Notes: generated by a model not told the origin, from the letters alone. A stretch of DNA of 64,000 nucleotides from Astrocystis sublimbata (GCA_022453515.1 JAJNNY010000006.1:1054001-1118000), one strand, 5' to 3'; counted from the first letter of the stretch, positions 20,054 to 32,507 are shown. Translations and numbers: made by a program.

Positions 20054-23000
20054 ATGGGGCTTCGTGATCTGGTTAAGAAGAAGGACCGGCTCGGCGAGGG
20101 CGGCGCCGGCTATTCCGAGACCCTCGACAGGCTCTCAGGGCCCGAGTTCACCCTGATCCGCTCCGACACCAACACCCACGAGATCATCTATCCGCCCACC
20201 CACCCCGCCGCCGATCATGGCCGCGACCCTGAACGCGACCGGCATCTGAGCGCGCGCGAGGCGGGGCCTGCACCGTCCAAGGCCCGCCGCAGCCTCGACG
20301 TCTTCCGCCCGCGATCGCGGGGCAACAGTCTCCTGTCTGCCTCGGGCGACAGCAACGACGACAGCCCCTCCAAGGACCACCGCCGTCTGTCGCAGCGCCT
20401 CGGCCTGTCCCGCCATTCCTCCCACTCCTCCAACAGGAAGTCCAAGACGTCCGAGTACGTGCCCGAAGACCTGCCCCAGGATCTGCCCCAGATCAACATA
20501 ACCACCACCAACGACCCCGCCACCGCCGAGACCAGCGAGGCCAAGGACGCCCGCGAGCAGCAGTGGGAGAAGCGCGCCACCATCCTCGCCAGCACAAACG
20601 AAGCGCGACAGAGATCACGCAGCGTGTCCGCCTCCGTCTCGCCATCCTCGTCGCACGCAACCCTCGCCGGTCTTGGCAGCGCCGTCGATGGCCCCGAAAC
20701 GAAACGTGTTGTGTCGTCCAAGGAGACCGATCAGGACATCCAAGAAGCCATACGGTTGCACGAAGAGGGAGACCTGGAGCAGTCGACGCTGCTTTTCGGC
20801 CGTCTTGCCGATCCCTATGGGGCGAACAACCCCCTAAGTCAGGTCTTGTATGGACTTGCACTGAGGTAAGCGGTTCGCCGTCTCTGTTCTTCCATGCGTG
20901 CAAGTCGAAAACAGCACTTTCTACCGTGATACCATAGTCAGATGACGTCGAGCCCCCTGAAGCTATGGACTTCGAACGGACACAGACAGACCTGAGCCAG
21001 TTGCCGAGGCCGGGGCAAAGCACGAAATAGCGTCTGGCAAGCTGACATGAAGACAAATATAGGCACGGCTGGGGCTGTGAGGTCGATGCCGAACGCGCCG
21101 TCACCTATCTTTCGGCAGCAGCGTCAAACGCCGCTGGCGTAGAGACCATGGCCTTGAAGGCAGGTGTCAAGAAAGGGGGTGCGGCAAAGGGCGAGCTGGT
21201 TCTCGCCATTTTCGAGCTCGCCAACTGCTTTCGCCATGGCTGGGGCATAGCAAAAGACCCAATTGCCGCTAAACAGGTAAGCTATCTCTGCATCATTCCC
21301 TTTTCTTTTTCCCGATCTTTCTTTTCGAGTTCACGTGGTATCTCAAAACAACACAAACGAAGAGAATGCGTTGGGGAGAAGCAGGAAAAGGGTAAGGATG
21401 GCTCGCTCAGTGGCACAGTCGGACGGTCATTTAAACACATAGCACTTACTGTCGAGCTTTACCCGCCTCCCCTAATAGTGACTCGCAAATGAGCTTCATT
21501 CTTTGCACGACGACTGACGCAGACTTGTGCAGTACTACGAAACTGCAGCGAATCTCGGGGACACTGGTGAGCTCATTCTCCAATATGCATCCACTTGTAC
21601 CTCGTACCAGCAATACCTGAGTCACAGTATTGTGGAGAGGACAGCGAGTGTACGCCGGTGACTAATTCACGTACAGATGCAATGAATGAAGCTGCGTGGT
21701 GCTATCTCGAAGGGTATGGGTGCAAAAAGGACAAGGTACGTTAATCAGACACATCAAGACATCCAGATTCATTACATATCGGGCCTCAAGACTTGTTGGA
21801 CGAGTGTCTCTAGCTGGCCAGGCTCAAACTGCCAGATGCAACACCATGAGCAAGGGCGAAGACCGGTCATCGCACGGGTGGTTGGGATGCCTCAGATGAT
21901 ACAAGGTCTCGCGACTATGTTCTGCTTCACTGTCACCCTCACCGCCAATGGGCATTGTGGGCTTTGATGATGGCTCTGCGCCCCGAGTAATCTATCAGCT
22001 TGAAGCTAAGCTGGAGGTTCGGGATCTCCGCGCTGTTGGGCATCAACTTGAGTGCCGTCGCTGAGATCAAACTCCCCAGCGGTCTGGCTCGTCGAATCCC
22101 ACGCCACCAACCTGCCCCCTCCATCTGTCCGGAACTCTTTCACCCATCAGTCGGAAGAGTCAACTCCAGAGAGCTAACTTGGTGATTGCCATTCCCATAG
22201 TTTCAAGCAGCGCGATACTACCGGTTGGCTGAAAAGAGCGGTAGCAAGACACTAGGAAATACCTGGTAAGCAAACACTTTACTTCACCTGACAATCTCCA
22301 CTTCTTGCAACATAGCCTCTCTCATTCGTAGACTGCATCGTCACGATCGGTCCCAACACGTTCCCCGTGCACATGCGGTCTACCCCATGCATTGAAGCAC
22401 AGATACAGACCACAAGCATCGGTTTCAAATGACTCGGACGTCCCAGAGCTGTTGGGTTGTCGGGACATCCACACCACGCGCCCCATTCACCCTGGCAGCC
22501 TGGCACGCCTTGGTTCTCCATTGCATCCGTTTCGTGAGCCATGAAAAATGTACGTTTTTGGTACAATTGACCAATCAAGTGGCTAAACGGTTTTTTTTCT
22601 ATGGCTCCGTGGAGTCAATGGCCAGTCATCTTGCTGCTTTGTTTCCCCACGAGGTCGCATACCTGCGGCCAGCTTTGTCTACTCGCCATCATTGGCGCGT
22701 ACTTTCTCGAAGGCCACGAAAGGATCCTGAGTCGGTTCCACGAGCCAACCAAAAACATAACCCTCACCGAGAAGTGCACTTTCTTCGCATTCATTCGTTG
22801 CGCCTGGTCGGGGCGGCTACCCCATCAGCTAGTGGCACCAGTGAGCCTTCAAGTGCAAGGTGCACGCTACAACACATCAAAATGTCTCTATTCCTCTACT
22901 ATGTTTTGTCATGCCCACCCAGGCGTGCCAGGACCCTTCTCGTCCCGCTTTACTACGGCTGGGTACAACATCTCGGGCTCGATCAACGTCCCCTCTGGAG

Positions 23001-23126
23001 GAGGACCACCCTATGTGCAGACATGGGCCCTTACGCGAAACTAGCGGACTAGTGTATGAGAGATCGGGTTGCTGACTTGACACGTTCACTCGCAGGATCT
23101 GGAAGGAGAAATACAACCCGAAATAG
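20054..23126 (+). CDS. Sel1-repeat protein, Nif1/Dsf2-like
   Basis: Six exons: 20054-20865, 21063-21276, 21533-21566, 21677-21735, 22201-22265, 23096-23126; 404 residues, every join in frame. The first 220 residues are disordered and rich in Ser, Arg, Asp and Pro. The rest holds about three Sel1 repeats: PLSQVLYGLALRHGWG, ELANCFRHGWGIAKD with AAKQYYETAANLGDT, and AAWCYLEGYGCKKD with AARYYRLAEKSG. The final exon encodes only W-IWKEKYNPK and stop, a tail I recall from fungal relatives. Fission yeast Nif1 is a mitotic inhibitor acting on the Nim1 kinase and Dsf2 a bud-associated relative; that role is inferred. Introns are long for a filamentous fungus (197, 256, 110, 465 and 830 nt); the last holds an unrelated 207-codon frame that was rejected. 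Confidence 0.8.
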
Positions 23127-23998
23127 GGTTGGCAAAGCATAGCAAGTCGACCCATTCGCGGATCTATCTATCCATCCATCCATCAGTCGGCTAGGACAGC
23201 CGAGATAGCTGCGAGTTCTGGGGATCTACCTATAATCTCTGGCCCGGAAACTAGCATCGGAGACAAACGGATGCGGGTTATGTTTCAAGTTGCTTGGTCC
23301 TCGGTACACACCTTGGGAGAGAAACGAATGAAAGGAAGAGATATGTGGAAACGCTTGAGATGCTATGATGAAACACATTATATGAGATGTATAGGTATAT
23401 ACTACAGAACTTCTATCCATTCATGTAGGCATTACATTCAGTTTCAGACGACGGGAACAAATTATCCTGGTAACAGATCGTAACAGATCTTCCGAGTGCC
23501 GGTAACACAGGGCGTGCCTACCTACCCTGTGCATTTGGTGTGTTCGTCGAGCGCAGCCAATTGTTCGCTCAGCGGCATCTCCAGAATGGCCTGATTTTTT
23601 TGGTCCTCGCATGAAGTTGCCCGTGTCCGGTCCAGGGAATAAGCCTGGGACGACCTAGAAATGTCCTTCGCCGTCGGACCCCGCCGAGTCGCCGACTTGA
23701 CCTACCTGACTTACCTTGCGAAATCCCCAGAACGAAACAAGTCTTAGCATTGATGGAGATAAGCGATGTACCAATTTTAATTATTCTTTTCTTTTTCCTC
23801 CCCCCCCATGCCTGCCGTTTGAGGACCTTAAAATGTTGTTGTAGAAAACCAAGTCTGGGTTGGGGCTAGGTAGGCATAATTGATGCCTGTAACGTCGGTG
23901 CGGTTCTAGCCGTCTGCAGCACGCAAGGAAGATGCTTCGAGTCTGTTCTTGCACGTGGGGTCTTCATTAACATGAACATAGATGGTCCTTAGATAGGC

Positions 23999-24106
23999 GG
24001 CGGTAAAGGGCTTTCCGCCGGGGATCTCCTTGTTGGGTGTTTCGTTGTTTCGCATGTTGGTGTTCATGCTTTATCTGTTTGGCCGGCAACGAGGCGGTAA
24101 AGGGCT
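23999..24106 (+). repeat. pair of 14-base direct repeats
   Basis: GGCGGTAAAGGGCT occurs at 23999-24012 and again at 24093-24106, 94 bases apart, with GTTT/TTG-rich sequence between. In non-coding DNA; no function evident. Confidence 0.8.
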
Positions 24107-25247
24107 ATTTTTCCCTCTCTCTCTCGTCTATACTGGTATTTCATGTGTGTGAGTGGAAGCTTTGATATAGTTCTTACCTTATCTGTTAAGGCTTGGCTGC
24201 TACCGTACCGTCGCGTCGCGGCACGCTTTGATGTTTTTTTCTTCTCTCTGTGTCTTTAATCCCCAGTTCAATGCTGCTGCTGTCGAAAAGTGTGGAGTTG
24301 ACACTACTTACCTACATATGTAGGGCGATCGGATCTTGTTTTATACTTAGGTATGTTTTCATGGAAACCCTAGGAACGTTGACTTGCCTAGCAGCGTATT
24401 ATATCCCTATAGCGCAAAGTGTAATATAGTAATATAGTGGCAAAGTGGTATAGCTACCCGGTTCCAAAGCGTAATTAGCCCTCTACGACCATGCGGCAAT
24501 CGGATCGCGGGATATCTCTGTCAGGGTTTTCCCGGCTTCGCTTGTGTGGAGTGGAGTAGCTAATAGAGGTTCGTGAAAGTTTCCATTTTCGATAGTTCAG
24601 CTACCTAATTATGTCTCTTGAAGACGAGTATGTAAGACGGCCTTGTCGTTGCCTTTTGCCCCGTTCGCTGACTGATCTCGTGCAAATAACGAGAGCTTGT
24701 GATGGTAGTGGGGGTAGTTCAACTCAAACCAAGTGAGGGATGGATATGCAGCGAATGGGTTCATGTGTCATGTTGGCCCATCTGCCTCGTTTACTCACTC
24801 TCATGCAAATGTGTGTGTGTGTATGTGTGCGCATCTCAGTGTCTCGAACCCTACCAACCGACTGGCTGATCTACCTACTCGCTCACACATCACTCATTCC
24901 CATGGCGTCAGACAGAAATTGGAGGCGAGGTTACTTCGTCATGCATACATACATACATATGCTATATTTCAGCAACTATGATTCTCTCATCAAGTTGAGA
25001 TTCCACTACGCACGCGGCGGTGTGGCAGATGGTAGGTATGCTTTCCATAGTCCCAGCCTTCTCTGTAACCAGGTTTATATCGTCCGTGCGTCGTGTTATG
25101 TATGATGTGTGTGAGAAAGGCTGTCTAACTGTGGCGGTGGAAAAAAGAACGGGAAGGAAGGAGAGAGAAAAATATTGTCCGTACGGGTAGGTTGATGCGA
25201 GCTGGTGGCATGGAATGAGGTTGCAGGCACGGGTGCAGCCGTTGTCT

Positions 25248-25270
25248 GCCTCGCCTCGCCTCGCCTCGCC
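25248..25270 (+). repeat. (GCCTC)n microsatellite
   Basis: Four perfect GCCTC units plus a partial fifth. Confidence 0.85.
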
Positions 25271-26621
25271 TACCGGCCCGTCCCCCGTAGTCAAGGGCAC
25301 GAAGTTCCGGGGTATCGTAATTAGGCGAGCCTTGGGGAGCATCGCTCGGCGCTACTCAGTCTCAACATTACCCTCCGTGGCTGCGACGAAGAGTTTGAAG
25401 TTACATCCAGGCTGAGAGCTTGAAGCTGTAAACTCGTTGTTTCATGCTACATGATTGGCCATTAGCGTCGCTGGGTGACAAGGTGATAGCTGGTTTTACC
25501 TGTAATGCATGTTTGTGCTGAGTATACAATGGAGGTCAGAGTATGGTCGACTCTCTCGGATAAAGTAATAGTACAGAACATTATATGGCAGAGCACGGGC
25601 GATTCCGTAGAGAAGTGGAAGGAGGGCAAGGGTTCGGACAAGGGAGGTAATATGCCATCGCGTCTAATTACCAGTTGGAGAGAAGCGTATCGCTCTCTGC
25701 GGGTCGTTGACGGGAATATACATAGATTCGTGATTCGTATATCGGGAAAATGCTCCGAAAGGTTATCGATTGCGAATCATCATATGTTTAGAATAAGGTC
25801 GATAGGTCTCACGATCCATCGCCTATGGGCCTGGTCGAGAACACCTCGGTTGCCTGTACCTGTGCGCTCGCAGTAGTGAGTATGAGCTTCAAGCTGTCAT
25901 AGTCTTGGAACTGATATAGGGAGTTGCTATAGGGAACCTAGGGTGCGCGTGCGCATGGGAGTCCTGCTCTGCGCAAGCGTAACACGTTTTTTGGACATAC
26001 ATATACGATGTATATATGACGCTCTTAATGGGCATTGAGCAGGTGCTCGTCGCTTAAGAACAGGTTTGGGTTCTTCAGCTATTCCCGCCCCAGCGAGTCT
26101 AGACTCCAGGCAGAGGATATGAAACGCGCCCTTTCAAACAATCGGGAAACGGCAGAGCTTCAACTCCAGATGTTTCAGTACCGTAGGTGCGTGCTGATGC
26201 CCGTGCTCACATCTGTCTACCCATCTTAAGTACCTACCTACCTGAGGTGGTCACACACACACCCCTCCTTTTCCATACCTGCACATGCAATTGTCGAGAT
26301 GGTGGAGCAAAAGTCTAGAGCCTCACGTCAAACCCATTCGCTCCCAGATGCAAGGGGTTTTCGCGGATCATGTAAGCTCAGATACCGGGCCCGGCAACCC
26401 GAAGGGCTACTACGTAGATCAGGTGTCGACGGGAGAGTTGCGGCGGGCTACTACGTGACACGCCATGAACCAGGTTTGAATAGTTATACGAAACAATATT
26501 ATGCAGCGGGTAGTGTTGTTACTCTTACTCACCTCACCTCATGGGACATTTGCTCTGTGGCCGTAATATCCGAGAGACGGCAGGAAGTACGGCGACAAGA
26601 CACACTACTAATATCGTGACC

Positions 26622-26637
26622 TTTTTTTTTTTTTTTT
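26622..26637 (+). repeat. poly-T tract
   Basis: Sixteen consecutive T residues. Could be a poly(A) remnant on the minus strand, but no adjacent retroposed gene or target duplication was recognised. Confidence 0.85.
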
Positions 26638-28746
26638 CCTCGGTAGAAATCATAGGTGCAGAAGATGCTGTCCGAGGCAAATGCAAGCAGTCGACACAGT
26701 GGCATGAACTACTCTCCACAGTCAGCATACATACATACACCAAGCAGGATATGCTGGGTCCAGGAACGGTAGGCAAGTATTCATCGAAAAATGTGGAGTG
26801 TTTCCCGGCATTGTATGTACTCCATGGTCGCATAGCGTGAGTGTGAGAGACCGGGAGGAACGTCAATGGCTGATCATCCTATATTCCACGGATTATTTAT
26901 TTTGGTTTGCTTGGCCAATTGCTCGGCTGGGACGGGGAAGTGGAGAGAGTGTGCGCAGATTCGAATAGCCATAGTCTGACGTGCTACCCTATATTGCAAC
27001 TCTAGCCATTCAAATGTCGAAGGGGTTTGGGTAGATCCTGTAGCATCCGTGGGCCAGCTGCAGCGCACGAATCCGCTCTCATGACCGCTTAGCGATACCC
27101 AGTGGAACGAGGCGAGGGATCAAGGCGGATGACAAACCTCGGCAACGAATAGAAGCAAGTTGCACGTTCATCAATCATGTAACTCGCTGCCATAACTCGT
27201 CGGCTACGGCCAAGATGCCAGGCGCAGGTCTGAATGCCAGTCTGCCTGGGGCATACCAGTGACCGGACGCACATCGTAAAATAGCTAAGCTCTGGCTCTG
27301 ACTTCCGAAAAAAGTGCACATTGCTATCATGTGTGGCTTAGAAGGGAGGGTGGTCAGACGTGTATAAGCCTCGTGTGAATTCTAGAGCAGTCACTCGCCA
27401 AGCCTGGCGACGCTTGACTACGTCCCTAATGTCCTGTTATCGCCGTGATTGAGAGGCATCGGGCATGCATTTCTTGCCGTTGCCCGTTTCGACTTGATCG
27501 ATATGTACGTTGATGGTCGAAGCAGCAAACTACTCGTTCCGGCTTCAGGACTCTCTCCTTACCTGGACGAAAGTAGACTAGATGGGTGCCTAACGTGCCC
27601 AATGTGACCAAAGATGGCGTTTCGTGAACGGATTCGGAAGCCACTTCGTATAGACTAGGTACGAGAAAAGACATCGTGATGTAATCCATCGGGGAAACGC
27701 GCATTGGAAATGGGCCAGCTTAGTGCCGCTGCTGCTGCTGCTGTTGCTGGGTAAGGTTGCATGCATGCAAAGTGCGCACTAACTAACAGGAGGGGTGGTT
27801 ATTCGCGAATGGGTGTGTAGTGAAACGGAAGATAGATTACGTGAGTCGGTCATCAGGAGGGCCGATGCATCAGGTAGACAGACAAGGCTGTGGCTTCGGC
27901 GAGACTGTATGGCGACATATGAGACATTATCTCCAGAATGTTTTTCTAGATGCCTTTTATACGACAAACGAATCTGCCTTACCTTATCTATATGGACGTT
28001 TGAGACATGCGAGAGCCCCCGTCTCACATTTAGATCAAATGTCTCACCCAAAATATGAATATTGAGAAAGGGCGCTTCGTATTGTCTTAACACTATGTAC
28101 ACTGAGTTAGTAATGTGTTAAAAGCCGAGCATACATAAGCTGTTGAGGAGTCTGTCATTGACCATATATAGATAGGCATAGGTATGTAGGTAGGTCTAAT
28201 ATATAAAGTACTTCCTACCAATACTACTCGCAACTGAGCCGATTGGCGGCAAACAATAGGTAATAGAAGAGCCGATAATAAACTCGGTGCAAACACGATG
28301 GTCAGGCCGTACCCGCCGCCCACTGTCTCGGTTCACCTCCAAATCGCCTTGCGTGGCTAGAGACCTACAGTACCCAATACTCTCCAATTAGAAGGAGTTT
28401 CGGCTGACTGCCTTAGACTAATACCAAGTATTACCTTTGGCGCGGCAGGTTGGATGGAGTACAAAACCAGCGGGGATGTTGTTTCCCCGTCCGTTCACCC
28501 CTTATATGGTGTTGATGTTGCGTGATATTCTCTTGTCAGACACCATACGACCCCGAAGGTTACCCTGGATAAGGTGAGGTGAGTAGAGCAAGGTCGCAAG
28601 TGAGTGAGGTGGTTGGCGAGTGAGTGAGCGAGTGAGATAAGTGCCAGAAAAGTACAGAGATGGATGGGACCACCTGACGGGCAACCCCCGCGCTGTTTGC
28701 ATATCGCAGATGCCTCTACATATAGAGACAGATAAATAGATCGATA

Positions 28747-28768
28747 GACTGGACTGGACTGGACTGGA
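28747..28768 (+). repeat. (GACTG)n microsatellite
   Basis: Four perfect GACTG units and a partial one. Confidence 0.85.
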
Positions 28769-29420
28769 GAGGGATCGAGATGGGCTTATGCTGGCACATG
28801 GGCCGGCTCGGCAGGCTCTGGAAGCCATGAAATTGCCTCGTTCCAACTACTCACAACACAACGCCCGTCCTGTGTTTCGCAAGCTGCAACCACACCTACA
28901 GCTGCACTGCTCAGTCCCCAGCCACTCGCCCGCCCGTCACGCACACCCACCTGCGCAGGTATGGGCGTCATGGTATGACGAAAGCACATGTGCAGCGCGT
29001 GGGGTGGTGTGTGATCCGGGCCTCGCCAACTGATTCGCGAACGCATCTCCTCTGGTTTTTTCCTGGACTTGATTGGAAATGGCTGGGAAGGCCTCCATGG
29101 TCTATGGCATGGGGGCGGCAGGGTGGTGTGGTAATGGTGGAGGGGGGGGTCGAGGGGTATATAAACGGGGGGCTGCGTGGGTTGCATGCATGCAAGCGTA
29201 CCTAGCTACAGTCCATCCATGCAAATGATGCTGTGCTGCCGAGGCATATCGCACCTATAGACAGGCACCGCAATATATATTTTGGAGTGTGCTTGACACT
29301 TGTGCGATCTAAAGTATCCCGCGCACGTCAGGATCTTGTCTCACGTGAATCACGCTACCCGCCGTCGCCCTACAAGTCAATGCAATGTACTCTATCTAGG
29401 AGTAGAGCACATAGAGTAGA

Positions 29421-29450
29421 GTAGGTAGGCAGGTAGGTAGGTAGGTAGGC
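29421..29450 (+). repeat. (GTAG)/(GCAG) tetranucleotide tract
   Basis: About seven TAGG-type units with GCAG variants, the longest example of the TAGG/CCTA tracts scattered through the intergenic DNA of this window. Confidence 0.85.
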
Positions 29451-30650
29451 AGCCTGCCTTGCGCAAGCATTTGCGATAAAAACAATGAACTACATATCCT
29501 CACGGCCTGTCTGGGGCCACACATGTACGTACACCGGAGCTCGCATGATAGGCACCCATGCATGACAGCCTACGAATGGTTGCATGTAATCCGTGCAGCT
29601 GGTGTGCATTAGTAGTGTCTAGCCACAACTAGTCAGACGAACGAACGAGTCTATCTACAAGAACTGCTCGTCTTGGAATTCTGTTCTGCTTTAGCACGTG
29701 GGCACTATGCATGTTTGGGATTACATGTTTGGGGATATTGTCTTGTTGACGCATCTATCTATCTCTACATAGGTAGACTAATCCTTCCTTGCTGGATACC
29801 CCCGCATGTTTGATCATTCTGGTTTTGTGTTCTGTAGTGTGTGGTTGTGATGGCGAAAATCATGGCGCCAAGATGGGAAATAGAAGATAGCTAAAAGATT
29901 CAAAAACAAAACAAAAACAAAAACAAAGCCAACTCCGCTCCAGCTTCAGCATTTCTCATCATCCGTGGTCCGCCGCTCTACCAGAAAGTCTGGTCCGAGG
30001 GCGCAGACCGATTCAACTCATGAAACATTATCTCCTCATGTCTCAGATCCAGGAAACACAAACCCCGCCCCGGAATATGTGACTCCCCCCTGCTGTCCAT
30101 AACTCTCTCTCTCCGGTCTCTGGCGAAGGTGGGTCCAAATAACCCAAGAAAAAGAAAAAAACTCCCATGTAGGTATCTGTGACTGTCGATGCTGTCGCAC
30201 ACTGCGTTGACAGACATCAGTCATGTGTCCTGTGTCCCCAAATACCCGTGACCGTTGTACAAGAAATCGTGTGGGCTCCGACCCGCCACCACCGTCCCAA
30301 CCGCCGTTTTCGCCATGCTGCTACCCAAATGTGCTGTGGAAAAGAAGAGAGACTAAGAACTGATGCCACGCCGATGAGAAGGATCGTATGTGGTCCGTGG
30401 AAATAAGAAATCACCCAGAACGGTAAGAACTCAAATGCTGGCTCGCTTGCTAATCTGAACAGTTGAAAGTTTGTGACAAAGTAGATCAGAAGATTCCGGT
30501 TTTGCGTGAGCAGTGGTGGATCTGGTTTACGCGGGAGCGTCGAGTATATGCAAAGGAATCAAGGCGATTAATAATAAATCAATTTCGTGCGTAAAGGAAT
30601 GAGTCGTTCATTTTTTCATTCATGTTCATCATAATAGGATCGTAAGTTCG

Positions 30651-32507
30651 TTACGAGCTTGCAACATCGTTGCACGCTGATGGCCCGCCGCTGGCGCTGT
30701 TGCAGTCGGCCACCATCTTGGCGAAATTTCGCACAACATCGCTCGGGATCTGGTCCCAGAGAAGAGATCGAGTGTATACCTCGGAAGCTGACTGCTTTTC
30801 GTTGGGGCGCATGCTGGCCATGGCCTCGGCGAGGTTGCGGCGTTTATGATTGGTAGGAGGGGGTTGTGGAGCGCGAATGAAGTCCTGTGAAGTGATTCCA
30901 TTGTACTGTGCTGGAGTCAAAGAGAAGACCTGCTCATTGGTTTGCTGTTCAGTCGGTTGTGTAAGGGTGTCTGCCAGATCTCCGAGCATCGACGGGGCCA
31001 CACTATCCATAGCGTGGCTGGCCATCGGCACCGGTGCAGATGTCGCCCAGGTGGCACCCGAAGGCTGGGGCGCCGCAGGCTCGATCGCATTGTTGGCGGC
31101 GTGGCTCACGTCGGCATCCTTGAGGATGTTGTTGAGCAGGGTAGCCGAGGCCTCGCGCATGTCTTCCGACACACGAGGGAGGCTCGGGGTCGAGCGGTTC
31201 GAGAGAACAAAAGCGCCCACCAGGAACAGCATGAAGAGGAGACCACCTTGAGTGGCGGGCTTCTCGACCTCGGCACCGAGGGCCATCTCGGCCTTCTTCT
31301 GCACAACTTGCACCTCTTGCTTGACTTCGGGTTCCATGGTGTAGTCTTCCATGTAGCCCATGTTGTCCCAAGCGCCGTCCATGGTGATGCCTTCCATCTC
31401 ATTGAAGCTGCTGCCAAACCCGTTGTTACCAGGCATAGCAGCGTGCTCCAGACGTTGAACGTGGTCCGTCAGGATACTGACCTTCTTGCGCAGATCACCG
31501 GTCTCGATGGTGTGTGTTTGCACCATCTCCTCCTTCTCCAGGCGAAGGTCCTCGATGTGGTTTTGTAGGAAATCCTTCTCGCGGAGGAGCTGCTCGAGCT
31601 TGATGTTGAGGTCGGCCATCTCCTCCTCCATCGAGGAGATAACGGTGGTGTACTGCTTCTTTTCTTCCTCGAGCCGCTCCGTGTGCTGCTTCTTCCTCTG
31701 CCGGGAATCTAGGGCAGCTTGCCGGTTGCGGAGGAGTCGCTTTTGCTGCTTGAGCTCCTTGATCTCCACGTCGTCCGTTGATTGCGAGATCAGAGTGTCG
31801 ATGTTATCAAGGTTCCGCTCGGCAGGTATGTCGAACCGTGCGTTCTTCTTGCGAATACCGTCACCACGGCGCATCTCGTTATGTGAGCGGATAGCCGAGC
31901 TCTCTGCCTGAGAACGCTTCAAGGACTGTGACTTGAAGTCTGTGTTCATCCAATCCTTTTGAGGGGACGTGGGCATGGAAGAGTTGCTGGCACCAACTGT
32001 AGAGAACAGAGGGACATGGCCGGTGGGGTTGCTGAACGGCGTCTGCATGGGCAGAGGTCTTTGGAAGATGGATGAGCCGTTGTCGTAGGTAGCCTCAAGT
32101 CCATCGTACTGTACGGGGGTGCAGGTCCCGGAGCTGTGTCCCATAGCCCAGTGCTGGTTGTGAGAGCCGTAGGTGGCGTGAGTAGGCTGGTCTGGCCTTG
32201 TGAAGGGGTTGTTGCTGTTCTGTGGCTCTAAAAAGGGGTTGTTGGACGGCACAGACTGCATGTCTACCGACTGCCAATCTTCGGTCTTGGGAGAAAATAG
32301 CGCGCCTGCTACAGCGAAAGAATCTCTCCGGTTGTCGCCCATGTGAGGCGACATCTCGAGGCCCGAGTCAATGGTGTTGCGGTCCAGGATACCATCGTCT
32401 AGTATGCCACCATCGTCCTCCTCGAAGAACTTCTGAGCCTGACTTGTGTCCACCGTTAAGGGGTTAGGCCTGTAGTAAGCCTGCATGTGTTGATATGTGG
32501 AGCCCAT
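30651..32507 (-). CDS. membrane-tethered bZIP transcription factor
   Basis: A single 618-residue exon. The basic region, about residues 253-274, contains KRLLRNRQAALDSRQRKK with the N-x7-R spacing of bZIP proteins, followed by a long leucine zipper/coiled coil to about 355. At about 421-437 comes a lone hydrophobic segment, GGLLFMLFLVGAFVLS, with no other candidate membrane helix. The N-terminal 230 residues are rich in Asn, Ser, Pro and Gln (NNPF repeats), as in activation domains; about 180 polar residues follow the membrane segment. This layout, with DNA-binding part before one membrane span, is that of ER-anchored factors such as ATF6 and CREB3, which are released by proteolysis. Release here is inferred. 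The ATG at 32507 is preceded by a pyrimidine-rich leader with several upstream ATGs. The gene is isolated by gene-free DNA on both sides. Confidence 0.85.
   Translation of the reverse strand: MGSTYQHMQAYYRPNPLTVDTSQAQKFFEEDDGGILDDGILDRNTIDSGLEMSPHMGDNRRDSFAVAGALFSPKTEDWQSVDMQSVPSNNPFLEPQNSNNPFTRPDQPTHATYGSHNQHWAMGHSSGTCTPVQYDGLEATYDNGSSIFQRPLPMQTPFSNPTGHVPLFSTVGASNSSMPTSPQKDWMNTDFKSQSLKRSQAESSAIRSHNEMRRGDGIRKKNARFDIPAERNLDNIDTLISQSTDDVEIKELKQQKRLLRNRQAALDSRQRKKQHTERLEEEKKQYTTVISSMEEEMADLNIKLEQLLREKDFLQNHIEDLRLEKEEMVQTHTIETGDLRKKVSILTDHVQRLEHAAMPGNNGFGSSFNEMEGITMDGAWDNMGYMEDYTMEPEVKQEVQVVQKKAEMALGAEVEKPATQGGLLFMLFLVGAFVLSNRSTPSLPRVSEDMREASATLLNNILKDADVSHAANNAIEPAAPQPSGATWATSAPVPMASHAMDSVAPSMLGDLADTLTQPTEQQTNEQVFSLTPAQYNGITSQDFIRAPQPPPTNHKRRNLAEAMASMRPNEKQSASEVYTRSLLWDQIPSDVVRNFAKMVADCNSASGGPSACNDVASS

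Larger units (their letters stand above)
23127..30650. other. 7.5 kb gene-free interval between two convergent 3' ends
   Basis: No frame longer than about 135 codons and none with a recognisable domain or plausible exon chain. Base composition is mixed rather than uniformly AT-rich, so extensive repeat-induced point mutation is not suggested. It is rich in microsatellites (ATCC, TG, CATA, GCCTC, poly-T, GGACT, GAGT, TAGG) and pyrimidine tracts. A 14-base direct repeat sits at 23999 and 24093. Much of it could be long 3' UTR, non-coding RNA or regulatory DNA, none of which can be shown here. Confidence 0.6.

Noticed and set aside
21958..22070. Possible intronic C/D box snoRNA in the Nif1-like gene (TGATGA near 21966, CTGA near 22061)
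   Set aside because: The base before the C box is not a purine and there is no terminal stem; box matches of this quality occur by chance.
22429..23052. 207-codon + frame inside the last intron of the Nif1-like gene
   Set aside because: No domain and irregular codon use; the flanking exons join in frame and restore a tail remembered from relatives.
28786..29187. 133-codon minus-strand frame
   Set aside because: Pro/His-rich low complexity from CCA/CCT runs, no homologue recognised, no gene context.
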